A DNA stretch of 64,000 bases, from NCBI GenBank assembly GCA_964019165.1, contig OZ025280.1, positions 10,782,428 to 10,846,427 on the forward strand, written 5' to 3'. This DNA is from Mastigias papua. Its lineage: Eukaryota > Cnidaria > Scyphozoa > Rhizostomeae > Mastigiidae. The notes below the pieces were generated by a model. That model searched no databases and had not been told where the DNA came from. It worked only from the letters and a program-made list of their open reading frames with translations. Shown piece by piece: positions 47,437 to 58,118 of this stretch (the stretch's first letter is position 1; every line of letters begins with the position of its first letter). The translations under genes and the position numbers were made by a program.

Positions 47437-48172
47437 TTAAGTATACCATCTACCACGTTCTGACAGTGGAGTTGTTATCAGGGACAAAATATTCAATCTG
47501 GGAACCCAACATACATCCTTTTGCCTTGGCCAAAAAAATTTGGTGGTTGGTCTGTGTGGATGCATACAATTGGCTTTAATTTCCCAGTATGGTTCATCAA
47601 CTGCAAGAATCAGTCCAATCCACCAAAAGCCATCATACAAACATGCAACAAAATACCCTGGCTTGCAATCATTTATATGTACTCTTGGTATACCTATGTG
47701 ATCAAAAGAGAATTCTCCAAATTCAGGATCAAAGCTGGTGCGTTTATAATGAATGTTGTCGTTTGATGTCACCCTGAAATAATGATAGCTTCTTGTGCCA
47801 GGGATAGTTTTCCCCATTCTAAATCATACCTCCTGTGCCGTACGCACACTTTCTATATCTTTTGAATATATAACATTAGGATGTATGTTTTTAATCTTCA
47901 AAAAGCAGAAGCCTACCAGTGACCCAAAGGTACCTATTTGTTCATAGAGTGGTCGTTGCAGACTTGCCTGTGTGATCAGTCTCTAAACTGTGCCTCCAAT
48001 TCTGTCACAAGGAGATTTACCATGACTTGTTGCGAAAAATGTCCAGTCTGCATCCTAGTCAAAGTCTTCCTTGTGAAAGCATAAATTTAGCAAATTCGTG
48101 TACTTTTTGTACTGCCCTGCACAGCCATCAGAAAAATATTTTACAAATTTTATATTTGGAAACTTATGCTTT
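47437..48172 (-). pseudogene. fragment of an unnamed DDE-like transposon protein family
   Basis: One minus-strand frame runs 48172 to 47437 with only three stops (TAG 48055-48057, TAG 47983-47985, TGA 47824-47826). It carries motifs I know from uncharacterised animal proteins in transposon-rich genomes: YFSDGCAGQYKKYTNLLNLC, DWTFFATSHGK, CDRIGGTV, KTIPGTRSYHYF, then the C-terminal block YFVACLYDGFWWIGLI, MHPHRPTTKFFWP, CWVPRLNIL, GRWYT. The SDG...FFATSHGK part resembles an RNase H-fold nuclease core. I cannot give the superfamily name. The 5' end is cut by foldback fragment FB4 at 48177. It is convergent with the gene ending at 46529. Confidence 0.68.
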
Positions 48173-48176
48173 ATAG

Positions 48177-48464
48177 AGCTTAGTACTTGTAGCCTGCTAA
48201 ACACATGCTCCCCTTACCTCAGGTCAAGAGTTGCAGATTAGCCTTGGAAAGACTAATGCTCTGCCCCCATAAAAGCTGCATGGTCTACATCCTTGATGAG
48301 CAAGGATCATAAAAGCGTGCATAGGAGCATGAGAAGGTGACATAATGGGCATATGGTACGGAGTACATGACCTTCGGCCTCGCACTGTGGAGATCAAAGA
48401 CATGCTCGGATACCTGCGCTAGGCTACGGGGCTGTACAGAAAAGGTTGATAGTCAACAAGCCCC
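48177..48464. mobile_element. foldback FB4, left half only (subfamily A)
   Basis: Begins AGCTTAGTACTTGTAGCC and runs through the left arm and loop (GGCTACGGGGCTGTACAGAAAAGG...AAGCCCC). It stops abruptly where the Penelope-like copy begins. The right arm is absent. Confidence 0.8.
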
Positions 48465-49172
48465 ATTTTGCTTGCCCTATGATCCGAAAAGTAACATCTG
48501 ACTATGGTTTGGCACATTCTGGGTTTTTAATGAGATGTTGTCCTATCGCCGATTCACTTTTCATTGTAGAATTAGAGGTTTTACACATAGGAGGTGGCTG
48601 TTCCCTTATTGAAGTGTTTGTCTTCCTGATGCTCATGTGTATATGTTGTTTTGCTCTTTCAGCTAGTCTCTGCGTAGTGCATCCTACATACCAAGCTTCA
48701 CATCGGCACGAAAATTCATAAACTACACAACTTTTTTGAGTGGTAGGAACGCTATCTTTTTTAGCAGATGGTAGCATGACCTTAGTATTGTAGACCACAA
48801 GAGGTTTCACAGCATAGAAACAGGATGTACTTGCTTTGTTAATTTGGTTTTCAAATCATGATGAAGCATTACCAATCCAGGGCAAATGTAGGTAAACTGG
48901 GCACTTCTCAGGACCACACGGCTTTTCTGCTGCAAAGTTGGCAAGTTTCTGCTTATACAAGAAATAGGGACATCGTCTGGATATCCATTTCCAATGAGCA
49001 GTTGTTTTTCTCTATCAAGCTCTGAGCCTACTTTAGGTTTGGAGCAAATCATTAGTGCCCTGTGAACTAAGGCTTTGATAAGGCTAATTTTTCTTGAGTT
49101 TGGGCTGAAGGAAGTCCAACGGATGTATTGCCCTGTAAACTTTGGCTTCCTATAAACACTGGTGAGAAATCC
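48465..49172 (-). mobile_element. Penelope-like element copy a, truncated both ends
   Basis: Minus-strand homologue of 49330-50070 in copy b. Frames include SELDREKQLLIGNGYPDD and the GIY-YIG-type endonuclease segment CVVYEFSCRCEAWYVGCTTQ followed by RLAERAKQHI, LIKNPECAKP. It begins (5') at the stretch GFLT-SVYRK near 49172 and ends (3') inside the coding region (FRIIGQAK), with no 3' UTR. Several frameshifts are present. It lies head to head with copy b. Confidence 0.8.
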
Positions 49173-50420
49173 AGCACCACCTCAAAAAGGTGTCTACTTT
49201 AGATATCTAGACGATACTTTCGTCATCTTTAGTTGCGAGCTGGAGTGTGATAGTTTTCATGAAAAATTTAACTTGCTGCATCCAGCTTTAAATTTCACAG
49301 TAGAGAAGGAGCAAAACAACTCCTTGAGCTTTCTAGACGTTTTTGGTGGAAAAAGGGGGCACTGGATTTCTCACCAGCATTTACAGGAAGCCACCGTTTA
49401 CAGGGCAATACATCCATTGGACTTCCTTCAGCCCAACATCAAGAAAAAGTAGTCTTATCAAAGCCTTGGCTCACAGGGCACTAATGATTTGCTCGAAAAC
49501 TACATTAGGCTCAGAGCTTGATAGAGTAAAACAACTGCTCATTGAAAATGGATATCCAGACGATGTCCGTATTTCTTGTATTAAGCAAAAACTTGCCAAC
49601 TTTGCAGCAGAAAAACCATGTGGTCCTGAGAAGTGCCCAGTTTACCTAAAATTGCCCTGGATTGGTAATGCTTCATCAAGATTTGAAAACCAAAGTAACA
49701 AAGCCATTACATCCTCGGTCTATGCTGCAAAACCTCGTGTGGTCTACAATACTACGGTCATGCTACCATCTGCTAAAAAAGATAGCGGTCCTACCACTCA
49801 AAAAAGTTGTGTAGTTTATGAATTTCCGTGCCGATGTGAAGCTCGGTACATAGGATACAGAGACTAGCTGACAGAATAAAACAAGATATAACCACGAGCA
49901 TCAGGAAGAAAAACACTACAATAAGGGAACAGCAACCTCGTATGTGTAAAAACACTACTTCTAAAGTGAAAAGTGATTCAGCCATAAGAAAACATCTCAT
50001 TAAAAACCCAGAATGCACCAAAACATATTCAGACGATAATTTTCGGATCATAGGGCAGGCAAAATCATCCTTTCAGTTAAGTGTTTTGGAATCAGTTTAC
50101 ATAAAGACTCAAAACCCAGTCTTGTGTAAACAAAAAGAGTTCATTGTCTCACTTAGACTCTTCAAGTAAACAATGGTGAATAGGTGCCAAGTGGCCAATC
50201 ATATGGCTAACTGGACACATTAGTCATCATATCATGTGTACCTGCATCTGGCTATAAATGTCGGTTCACCTTTCAGTCATTATCTCACGTTTTATACTCT
50301 GACGAGTGTTGGATCAAAAAAGCTTTTCAGTATGGTTGAAACAGGGTACCGCTTTTTCGTACTGTAATAAAGAGCTATGTAGAAGTTACAAACAACATCT
50401 CAACTCAGACCTGTCTCAAC
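49173..50420 (+). mobile_element. Penelope-like element copy b, 5'-truncated
   Basis: It begins inside RT (VYFRYLDDTFVIF, the catalytic YLDD at ~49200-49215) and continues through LNFTVEKEQNNSLSFLDV. After a frameshift near 49340 come TSIYRKPPFTGQYIHW and RVVYNTTVMLPSAKK. After another near 49865 come the GIY-YIG endonuclease remainder (RLADRIKQDI, SAIRKHLIKNPEC), ending FIVSLRLFK at 50169. The 3' UTR has CTGACGAGTGTTGGATCAAA and AATAAA at ~50366. RT plus C-terminal GIY-YIG is diagnostic for this class. Confidence 0.85.
50270..50340 (+). ncRNA. possible hammerhead-ribozyme relic in Penelope-like 3' region
   Basis: CTGACGAG at 50299-50306 matches the conserved CUGANGA core, followed by GTGTTGGATCAAA. 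In intact motifs the stem would close as GUGUU...AACAC and be followed by GAAA. Here that half reads AAAAAAGC, so the stem and GAAA are lost. Hammerhead motifs are known in the terminal repeats of Penelope-like elements. Relic at best. Confidence 0.3.
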
Positions 50421-50593
50421 TGTAAACAATGTCAGAGTGGCCTAGCATAGCTGACAGTTAACAGCACGCAAAATCCCTTGCACTTATTAAATTGTCCTGT
50501 AGGAATCTGCCGAACAACTTCCGGAGCCTTTGCAGTCACAAATCTATGATGTAGTTGTTTGGAAACAAAAGATTGAATGTATCTGCAATCAGG

Positions 50594-50874
50594 GCGTAGC
50601 TACAGGGCTTTCCGCCTCTTCTTATACAGCCCCGTAGCGTAGCACAGGTATCCAAGCATTTTGTGCACACTTTTGTCTTGCAAATTTTTAATTTGACCAA
50701 TGCAATGCTGATGGTCACGTGCTCCATCGCAGAGGCCCATGACGTCACCTTCCCTTGATCCTCATCGAAAATGTGGACCATGCTGTTTCAATGGGTGACT
50801 GCGTTAGTCTTTCCAAGGCTACTCTCCAGCTGTGATTGGGGGCAGGGGAGGCCGCGTCTAGCAGGCTATCAAAA
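50594..50874. mobile_element. foldback FB5, right half only (subfamily B-like)
   Basis: Loop and right arm only: GTAGCTACAGGGCT..AGCCCCGTAGCG, TGACGTCA at 50740-50747, ending GCGTCTAGCAGGCTATCAAAA. The ending matches FB6 rather than FB1-FB4, so it is not the missing half of FB4. Confidence 0.78.
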
Positions 50875-51167
50875 GTGCATAACATCTCATGTGTCTGTAC
50901 AATACAAATAATATACTACATATACAGCTGTGTATAAAATGAAAATGAATAACTTTCACTGCTATTGGGAATAAACTTACCTAATGAAATGTGTGCTGCT
51001 AGCCTGTACTAATTCCTTAAAATACCACAATCATGCATTATCATGCATGTAAATTAATTCTAACATACAGAGTATAGTATTAAGTATCAGGGTATATTAT
51101 ATTAAGGCTAAATAGTGTGCAGAACATTGGTGTCTCCATAGAATACAAATAATATACTACATGTATA

Positions 51168-51996
51168 CTCTTAAGTGCCTTATTGCCGGGGGGGTCAGAA
51201 TTAACAGGGGGGTTGGACTTGTCTGGACAATTCACTTAGCGGGGGGTTGGAATTAGCGGGGGGGGGTTGGAATTATTTGGAAACTTCCAATAATGGGTGC
51301 CAGACTTAGTGGGGGGGGGCTGGATTTGTGCAATCATGTTAGTAAATGGATTTTAAAAAGTACTCTAAGCTGCCTTGCTTTCTCCATTTAAGGAGCAAAT
51401 TTCCTTAGCAACTATGGCTTCAATATTTCAGTGTAGTAAGTAACCAATAATGGAAAATCAGGTTGAACAATATCAATAGAACAATTATGTAGCTATAAAA
51501 ATGTAACATAAATTCCCAATATCTTGTGGTGTACACTTTTTTGCGTTTGGTATCGTATCGAGTCTTTCCCTTCAAGCATTCCACTTGAACATCGTATTCT
51601 TTTTTAAACACCTCAACGCATTCCCTGAGCTTTTAGTTCTCTGCCAATGTATACTTCTCCAACTGACGAACAAAGTCTCTTCTGCTTGACACATTGTTGT
51701 CTTCCATCATGTATTAGAATAGTTAAATCGCATGGACTATCATATGTACTAAATGGTTTCAGAACATGTCAAACTGACTGACATTGTGCTATGCTTAGAA
51801 ATGTCTCCGCCTTTGAAGAAACACGTTTGTAGCGTTTTCCGTTCTTAAGGATGATCATTGTTGCAAACTCTAATAGTCAAGTGACAACGCAAAATATGGT
51901 AAAAGTAAGTGCCGGGGGGGTCCTAATAAGAGCGGGGGGTTGGAAAAATTTTCAAAAATTAAGTAGCGGGGGGGACGGCAATTAGGCACTTAAGAG
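51168..51996. mobile_element. TA-flanked inverted-repeat element with G-rich ends
   Basis: Ends CTCTTAAGTGCCTTATTGCC and, inverted, CTCTTAAGTGCCTAATTGCC. TA lies at both borders (51166-51167, 51997-51998). Subterminal zones carry long G runs (51187-51335, 51910-51975) in repeated GGGGGGTTGGAATTA units. 829 bp. TA duplication is compatible with Tc1/mariner-like or related non-autonomous elements. The interrupted tandem repeat outside supports insertion. Confidence 0.8.
51420..51710 (-). pseudogene. small ORF inside the G-rich element, unknown
   Basis: ATG at 51710 (MMEDNNVSSRRDFVRQLEKY) reads to a TAA at 51633-51635 and continues in frame (KLRECVEVFKKEYDVQVECL, KKVYTTRYWEF) with a hydrophobic tail to 51420. 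The basic, charged N-terminus could be DNA-binding. No family recognised. It may be the remnant of the element's own gene or of a captured exon. Confidence 0.3.
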
Positions 51997-52266
51997 TAAC
52001 TGTGTATAAATGACAATGAATAACCTTCACTGCCATTTGCATGATGTGTAGAACATGCGAATAGAAACGACTTAGTTCAGAAGTATATACAAAACATATT
52101 AATAGAACTATATACAAAACGTTTATAATGAACAACTGTAAGCATGACATTAATGTAGCACTGAAAAAACGAATGAATAAAACTATTGTCCAGTCTTTGC
52201 TAAGTGTACTCTGTGCACTAGAGCCCAGACCTCAATGAATATTTGACACTGGGGCCAGGGCTACAA

Positions 52267-55200
52267 CTAATCTCGACTGTTGTCTATTAGCTGTTTCCTA
52301 ATGTTTCCACTTGCTGAGCTTGCAGCAAGTCTTTTGGGCTGTATTTTGTCGATGCAATGCTCTTCACTAGAGTCTATGCTACAGCTTTCTGCAGTATGTT
52401 CTTCAGGACGATCTTCACATACATTTATTTCCAACAGGTATAGTTCGATGATACAATGTGTAGTGTGTCCACTTGCAGTTCTTACAACTGTGGCTCTACA
52501 GTACTTGTCGTTCACTTGTATTAGCATTGCGATGACGCCTAAAGGCCAACGGTGCTTTGATATGTCTGTATCAGCAACGAGAACGATATTTCCTCTTTTG
52601 ATGTTACTTTGAGGTTCGATTTGGTTTTTTGATTGGAATGCATGTCACGTAAAGTGGACATATATTGCCGCTGAAATCGGTTAATGAAATGATTGTATAG
52701 AGATGTTCTCTGGTGTTGCGCATGCATCATTTTGTCCAAACCTCCAAATGTTGGATCGTATGCACCTGAATCTAAAGGTGGGTGAGGCAACAATGTTACA
52801 TTTAAGCCAAACAGAAGATGACTTGGTGTAAACGGCTCTAAATCGTCAAGTTCTGAGTTCAGAGAGGTAAGCGGGCGATCGCTGAGAGTGGCTTGAATTT
52901 CCTTAACTAGAGTGTAAAGCTCTGGCAACGTAATTAGAGACCAGCCTAAAACCTTTGTCAAAGACGATTTAACTAAGCCAATTAGTTGTTCATAGACTCC
53001 ACCCCAATGGGGACTATGGGTGGGACTATAGAGAAATCTCATGTGGCGTTGTGCTAACGAGTTTTTTGCAGGCAAAAAATCGACATGAGAGAGCAAAATT
53101 TCCAAATCTTGATCTGCACACTTGAATGTTTGAGCATTATCAGACAAAAGAAGTATGGGCGTGGAGAAGAGGCTGCAGTGACGCTGAAAGGCGTGAAGAA
53201 AGGATGATGTAGTCATATCTTTGACAATCTCCAGATTTATGGCTCGGGTTGTTAGGCATGTGAATAAGCAGATACAAACCTTGATATGTTCTCTAGAGCA
53301 ATTTTTGACTATGAGCTGCCCTGTATAATCTACACCAATGTTTGAGAACGGTTGGATGGATGTATCAAACCGAAAATGAAGCAATTCAGGAGGCAGTGGA
53401 AGAGACTAGTGTTGATCTGATACTCTCTTGCATTTGACACATGTACTGAAATAACAACGAGTCTCAGAGCGAGCAGATGGTACCCAGAAACGGTCATGGA
53501 GAGAGACAATTGTTCCTCCAACTCCAACGTGACACATGCTTTGGTGACAATTCAAAAGTATCAAGTTGGTTAGATAGGAATGTGTTGGAAGTAAATTCAG
53601 GGATGACTTATGGGTGAAGCGACCCTTGGTATGAATAAGACCATCTTCTCCAAGAAATAAGTTTAATTGATGGACTATAGATGGAATATGTAGATTATGA
53701 TGTGGTTCAGGTGAAAGTAAATACAAGAATAGCTGAGGATAGTAGTGTTGTTGTTCAATCCTGAGCCAAGCATTCTCTGTAGATTGGAGCTCATCAACTG
53801 TTGGTGTACCCTTAACTCCTGTATGATAAAAGAAACGTGAAACATAGACAGAGCAATTCAAAAGACATGAATAATAGTTAAACTTTGAATATGAATGATA
53901 TTGCAAATACTGACATCTTGCATAGGTAACTGTTGTTTGGTGACAACGGTCATAACTGTAGCTGATGTAACTGCAGACTTAGGCCGCTGTGGCCATAATG
54001 ACTTGTGACAGATCCAGGAAGGTCCTGTGTGCCATATGGTGGAAGTTTGAAGTGCTTTTGCTGAACATCCATGAGAAACCAGATTAGCTGGGTTGTCTAG
54101 GGAGGGGGTATGGCCCCAACAAGAAGTCTAAACGTTGCTACGGATGGCATCAACCGTATTCTGAACAAATTGCTTCAACTTACGTGTTGAGGAAAGCCAA
54201 AATAATGCGGTTTCTGAGTCAGTCCAAAGGCAGACACAAACATCCAGAAAATCCTTTTGAACAAGTGATAGTATGTTTTCACAAAAGTGAACACCGAGTA
54301 GCATGGCACTGAGATCAAGTTGCGGGATGGTGAGCGTATGCTTACTGCGAAACGCTAATGTCGATTATGAACCGATAAGAACAGATTTCTTTCCTTGACA
54401 AAGGTATGCTACAGCTCCTATGACTAACTTGCTAGCATCAGTAAACACATGCAAGTAAACAGGTTCACAGGAGGTAAAATTGATCCAACGAGAAAATTGA
54501 AGCAAAGACAGAGTATTTAATTCCTTTTTGATTTTCTGCCAGACATTCAAGTTTGATGGGGGCAAGGGTGGATCCCAACCTATTTTCTCGTCCCAAAGCT
54601 CAGCGCCGAAGAGACAGGCAACGATGGTAACAGGTAAAACTAAACCAAGAGGGTCAAAGAGCTGGCTGGCAATGCTTAGAACAGTGCGTTTTGTTAAAGA
54701 ATCAGCTGGTGAGTCGAACTGTTTTGCTTGAAATGAGAGGGTATCATTGGATATATCCCATAACAACCCTAATAAAGAAATCAGCTCTGAGGCACTACCA
54801 GCGTTATTGAGACATATAGCTTCATGTAATGCTGCTGAGTTAGTAGACCACTGATGTAGCATAAAATGACCCTCACAGAGAATGTCCCGTGCCTTTTGAA
54901 AATAGGCTATTGCATCAGCCTCATTGTCAACTCCGGATAGGAGATTGTCAACATACACTTTGTTTGATAAGTCGACCGCAGTGGGATGACTAACCTTTTG
55001 CACATGTTCAAGGAGAGCAGCACCTAGACTCATTGGACTGCTGGTATGACCAAAAATTATTGTGGTGTAGGTGTACACACAGATTTCTGTTGAAGGATCA
55101 TTATCCTTATACCAGAAGAGGCAAATGAACGGGCTGTCTTCCTCCTTGAGCTTCATTGAATGTCTGCAATGAAGGCATATTTAGAAAAGCGAAAACAAAT

Positions 55201-56439
55201 GAAGAGCTATACTAAATTATTTGGAAGGCATGGACCGGTGTAAAGACAATCATTAAGGCTTATGTTGCCCAACTTCGCTGCAAAAACAATATGGAGAGGG
55301 GTAGTCTCAGAATCCTTTAGGATGAAAAATTGGGTAGGTAGTGACACCCCTGCTCAGGCCAGGGTGTCTGTAAGTCTTTCACTTCTTCAATGTACCCATT
55401 GGCTAAGTGTTCAACCATAACATTACAGTAAGCTTGTAGTAGGCCAAGTTTGTCAAGATGAGACGTACCTTGTGCTAAGCCTTGTTGACAAAGAGCTACG
55501 TTTGATGGCAATGGGGGGTTGTATGGCAATGGGGGGTTGTGAGATTTCCAAGGTAATGGGACGTAATATGTCTCATTGCAAAAGTCTATTTGTTGTCAAT
55601 AGGAGTGTAAAACTTGCTGCATTGCTTATCTTGTGCAGGTTCAGAGGCAAAGTGCGTTTGAAACAGATGTTTGAGTTGAATACATAAAGATGACTTGTCT
55701 ACCAAATTCTAAATGGAAATATCATTCTCAACATGATCATTTGACAGATCGGTGAAAGGCAGTGCGATTGTTTGAGTTGCTATTGCAGGAACAATTTGCA
55801 TCGAGACATTGATTGACTCTGAGGACCTTAGCATGGGACCGGATAATACATGTCTGAATTCTGATTCTTGAATAAGCGGTACGGAATGTGAATCCAAAAC
55901 AGTGCCAAGAAACCGAAAGGCGGTGTCAGCCCCTAGGACAATATCTAGGAGAAATGAACTGTCCAAAAATCATTCGCTAAGTTCAGGTTTAGAAGACGGG
56001 TGTGTGACTTCATGTCAAAGGAAAAGTGTTGCCTCAACGGTTGGATTATTTCATCTGTTACTAAAACAGTAACATATTCCCTTCCGGCAGGGGTGGCTAG
56101 CCCTATTTTCGTAACCCCATACCACTTTTCAGTTACTGCACCTCCAAAACCACAAACAGACAATGTTTCAAATGATGTAGGTGTTAAATCTAGCACAAAG
56201 GCGAAATCAGCATGAATATAGCTGTGTTGCGAGCCTTCATCAAAAAAGATTCTAGCTGTTAACGTCTTTTCAGTGGAACTTATGACTGCCTTGTCAGTTT
56301 TCAGGAATATCACACCTATAGCATTATTTTCATCAGAAGTGTCTACTAACGCATCTGCTAAGGTATCAGAAGGATGAGGCATGGCGGGCATGACAACAGG
56401 TGAGCGTGATGACAACAGTATGGGCTTTGTAATTGACAT
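52267..56439 (-). pseudogene. BEL/Pao polyprotein (PR-RT-RH-INT), multiply broken
   Basis: Order from 56439 down: protease ARIFFDEGSQHSYIHADFAF (DEG where DSG is usual), a linker to 55709, RT start NVALCQQGLAQ near 55500 with a doubled NPPLPYNPPLP, catalytic YVDNLLSG near 54950 (second Asp of YVDD is Asn), peptidase A17 region TLSFQAKQFDSPADSLTKR, RNase H VFTDASKLVIGAVAYL, DSETALFWLSS and WGHTPSLDNPANL, integrase finger CHQSMCHVGVGG..CVKCKRV, and the integrase core with DYTGQL, LSDNAQTF and HWGGVYEQLIGL. The C-terminus HCIIELYLLE ends at 52267. Stops at ~54365 and ~54128 and frameshifts near 55580, 55170, 53920 and 53390 make it dead. The two changed active sites suggest long decay. Confidence 0.85.
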
Positions 56440-56450
56440 ATCCTTGGTAG
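52267..56450 (-). mobile_element. BEL/Pao LTR retrotransposon relic, no gag or LTRs found
   Basis: A minus-strand polyprotein covers protease (DUF1758), RT, peptidase A17-type region, RNase H, integrase and the DUF5641-type C-terminus in the proper order. The upstream limit is the gypsy 2 LTR at 56460. Neither LTR nor gag could be located on either side. Confidence 0.85.
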
Positions 56451-56459
56451 ATATGGCAT

Positions 56460-56608
56460 TTATAAACTTTGTGGGCTTAGACTGTAGTGATGAAAACTCT
56501 CTTTGAACAACATTTGTAATGTAGATGTACTTTCCATGTGTTCACATGCTTGCTTCACTTCACTACTCCCTTACATCCCTGTGGACTACATAGATCATTA
56601 CTACATCA
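56460..56608 (-). repeat. gypsy 2 3' LTR
   Basis: On the minus strand AAAAAAAGGGG (polypurine tract, 56609-56619) is followed by TGATGTAGTAATGATC... running ~149 bp to CCCACAAAGTTTATAA. The last ~50 bp matches the DNA just upstream of the gypsy 2 gag (61716-61767), identifying both as LTR of the same element. Confidence 0.75.
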
Positions 56609-56674
56609 CCCCTTTTTTTGATAAACACATCACAACAAAACAATAACAATATAAAATGTAAATGTTATTAAATG

Positions 56675-56800
56675 TTAATAAGAAAGTCCATGTCCATATC
56701 TCACTGGTGCTCTTCTTGTTCTGTTTGATCTCCTATTATCACATTCTAGTTCAGGTTCTCTATCACACTCATCATTGTCACTCCATTTCATTCGCATACA
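56675..56800 (-). pseudogene. gypsy 2 pol C-terminus
   Basis: A frame CMRMKWSDNDECDREPEL..RRSNRTRRAPVRYGHGLSY ends in TAA at 56675-56677. Endings of the form R-S-x-R-x-R-x-P-x-R-Y are typical of gypsy integrase tails. It abuts Harbinger 2 at 56800. Confidence 0.65.
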
Positions 56801-56936
56801 GGCCAGTTTCCACTTGAGCGAAGTGTTGAGTAAAGTCATCAGCAAATTCGCGAAGTGTGTTTACACTTAGAAGGATGTGCAGCGAATTCGGTGGACACAT
56901 TTGGCGCCAAAAGTGGTCTTACAGACCACAAACATG

Positions 56937-58118
56937 GCTATGTCAAGAAGACAAGTATTGCTACTTCTACTCTTGTGATGAAGAAAACAAAAGAAACATC
57001 GAAATCAACAATTCTGGGTCTGAACACTTTATCGCGAAAGGAAGGAGAAAGGAGAGTACCATCTGCTGATAAGAGATATGAAGATGTTCGATCAAGAATA
57101 TCTTTTCAGTCATTTTAGAATAACACTGCAGAAGTTCGAGGAGCTTCTCAGCTTGGTAGGCCATGCAGTTGCCAAAGATGCTGCTAAAAGAGAACCAATG
57201 GGCCCTCAAGAACGACTTTGCATTACGCTAAGATATCTTGTTACAGGGGATGCCCAATCAGCAATTGCATCAAGCTATAGAATTAGCAAAACTTCTATTA
57301 GCGGAATTATTCTGGAAACATGCGAAGCTCTCTGGAAGGTATTGCTTCATAACGGCTTTCTTGATTATCCCAGTACTGCAGAACAATGGAGAAAAGTAGC
57401 CGATGCATTTGAACGACATTGGACTTTTCCTAACTGTGTGGGGTGCATTGATGGAAAACATGAGGTGATGCAATCCCCAGCAAGATCTGGCTCATATTTT
57501 TACAACTATAAGGGCACCCACAGTATTGTGCTAATGGCAGTTGTGAATCCATCTTATGAATTCACATTTGGTGACATTTGTAATGATGGCAGACAAAGCG
57601 ATGGGGGTGTATTTGCTGCAAGTGATCTTGGATTTGCTTTAGAACAGGGCCAACTTTGCCTTCCCAAGCCAAGATGCCCAGAGAAGTATGATAAGGCCTT
57701 ACCACTTGTTTGCGTGGGTGATGAAGCGTTCCCGCTGAAGGAATATCTGATCAAACCATATCCACGGATATCATTGAATACCATGCAAAGGATCACAAAT
57801 TATCGCATTTCACGTGCCAGGAATCTTGTTGAAAATGTGTTTGGTATCTGTGCCTCATGATTCAGAATGTTCAGGAGGCCAATTATAGCAAGAGTATACG
57901 TTGTAGAAGCAGTAACAAAAGCTATTGTGGTTTTACACAATTGTTTAATGCATGAAAGAAATGTTGGTCATAATGGTCCATACTGCCCTACAGGGTATGC
58001 AGAAGGTGACTGGAGAAAGGAGGATGCATCTAATGGTGGATTGCAACCAATGAGAACTGTTGGTTCTAACAACTACACAAGAGGTGCTAAACTTATTAGA
58101 GATGATTTTAAAGAATAG
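56937..58118 (+). pseudogene. Harbinger 2 transposase with four TGA codons
   Basis: ATG 56937 (MAMSRRQVLLLLLL) is followed in frame by TGA TGA (56979-56984), a TGA after QQFWV (about 57021) and a TGA after FGICAS (57858-57860); otherwise open to TAG 58118. Two of these stand where the family has Arg, so CGA to TGA by CpG decay is likely. The N-terminal segment KMFDQEYLFSHFR..KFEELL is characteristic. The triad is present: CIDGKHEV, VGDEAFPLKEYLI, and Glu in NLVENVFG. The C-terminus VVLHNCLMHER..KLIRDDFKE. About 394 codons, normal length. Inactive through nonsense changes only. Confidence 0.87.

Larger units (their letters stand above)
50875..52266. repeat. short duplicated DNA split by a G-rich MITE
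   Basis: ACAAATAATATACTACAT...CTGTGTATAAA(A)TGA.AATGAATAAC.TTCACTGC occurs at 50898-50960. It occurs again at 51145-51165 continuing at 51999-52040, i.e. interrupted by 51168-51996. No gene is seen apart from the small ORF in the MITE. Confidence 0.6.

Noticed and set aside
48177..50874. FB4 and FB5 as one foldback split by the Penelope-like pair
   Set aside because: Both halves contain the loop and they belong to different subfamilies, so they are two separate partial copies.
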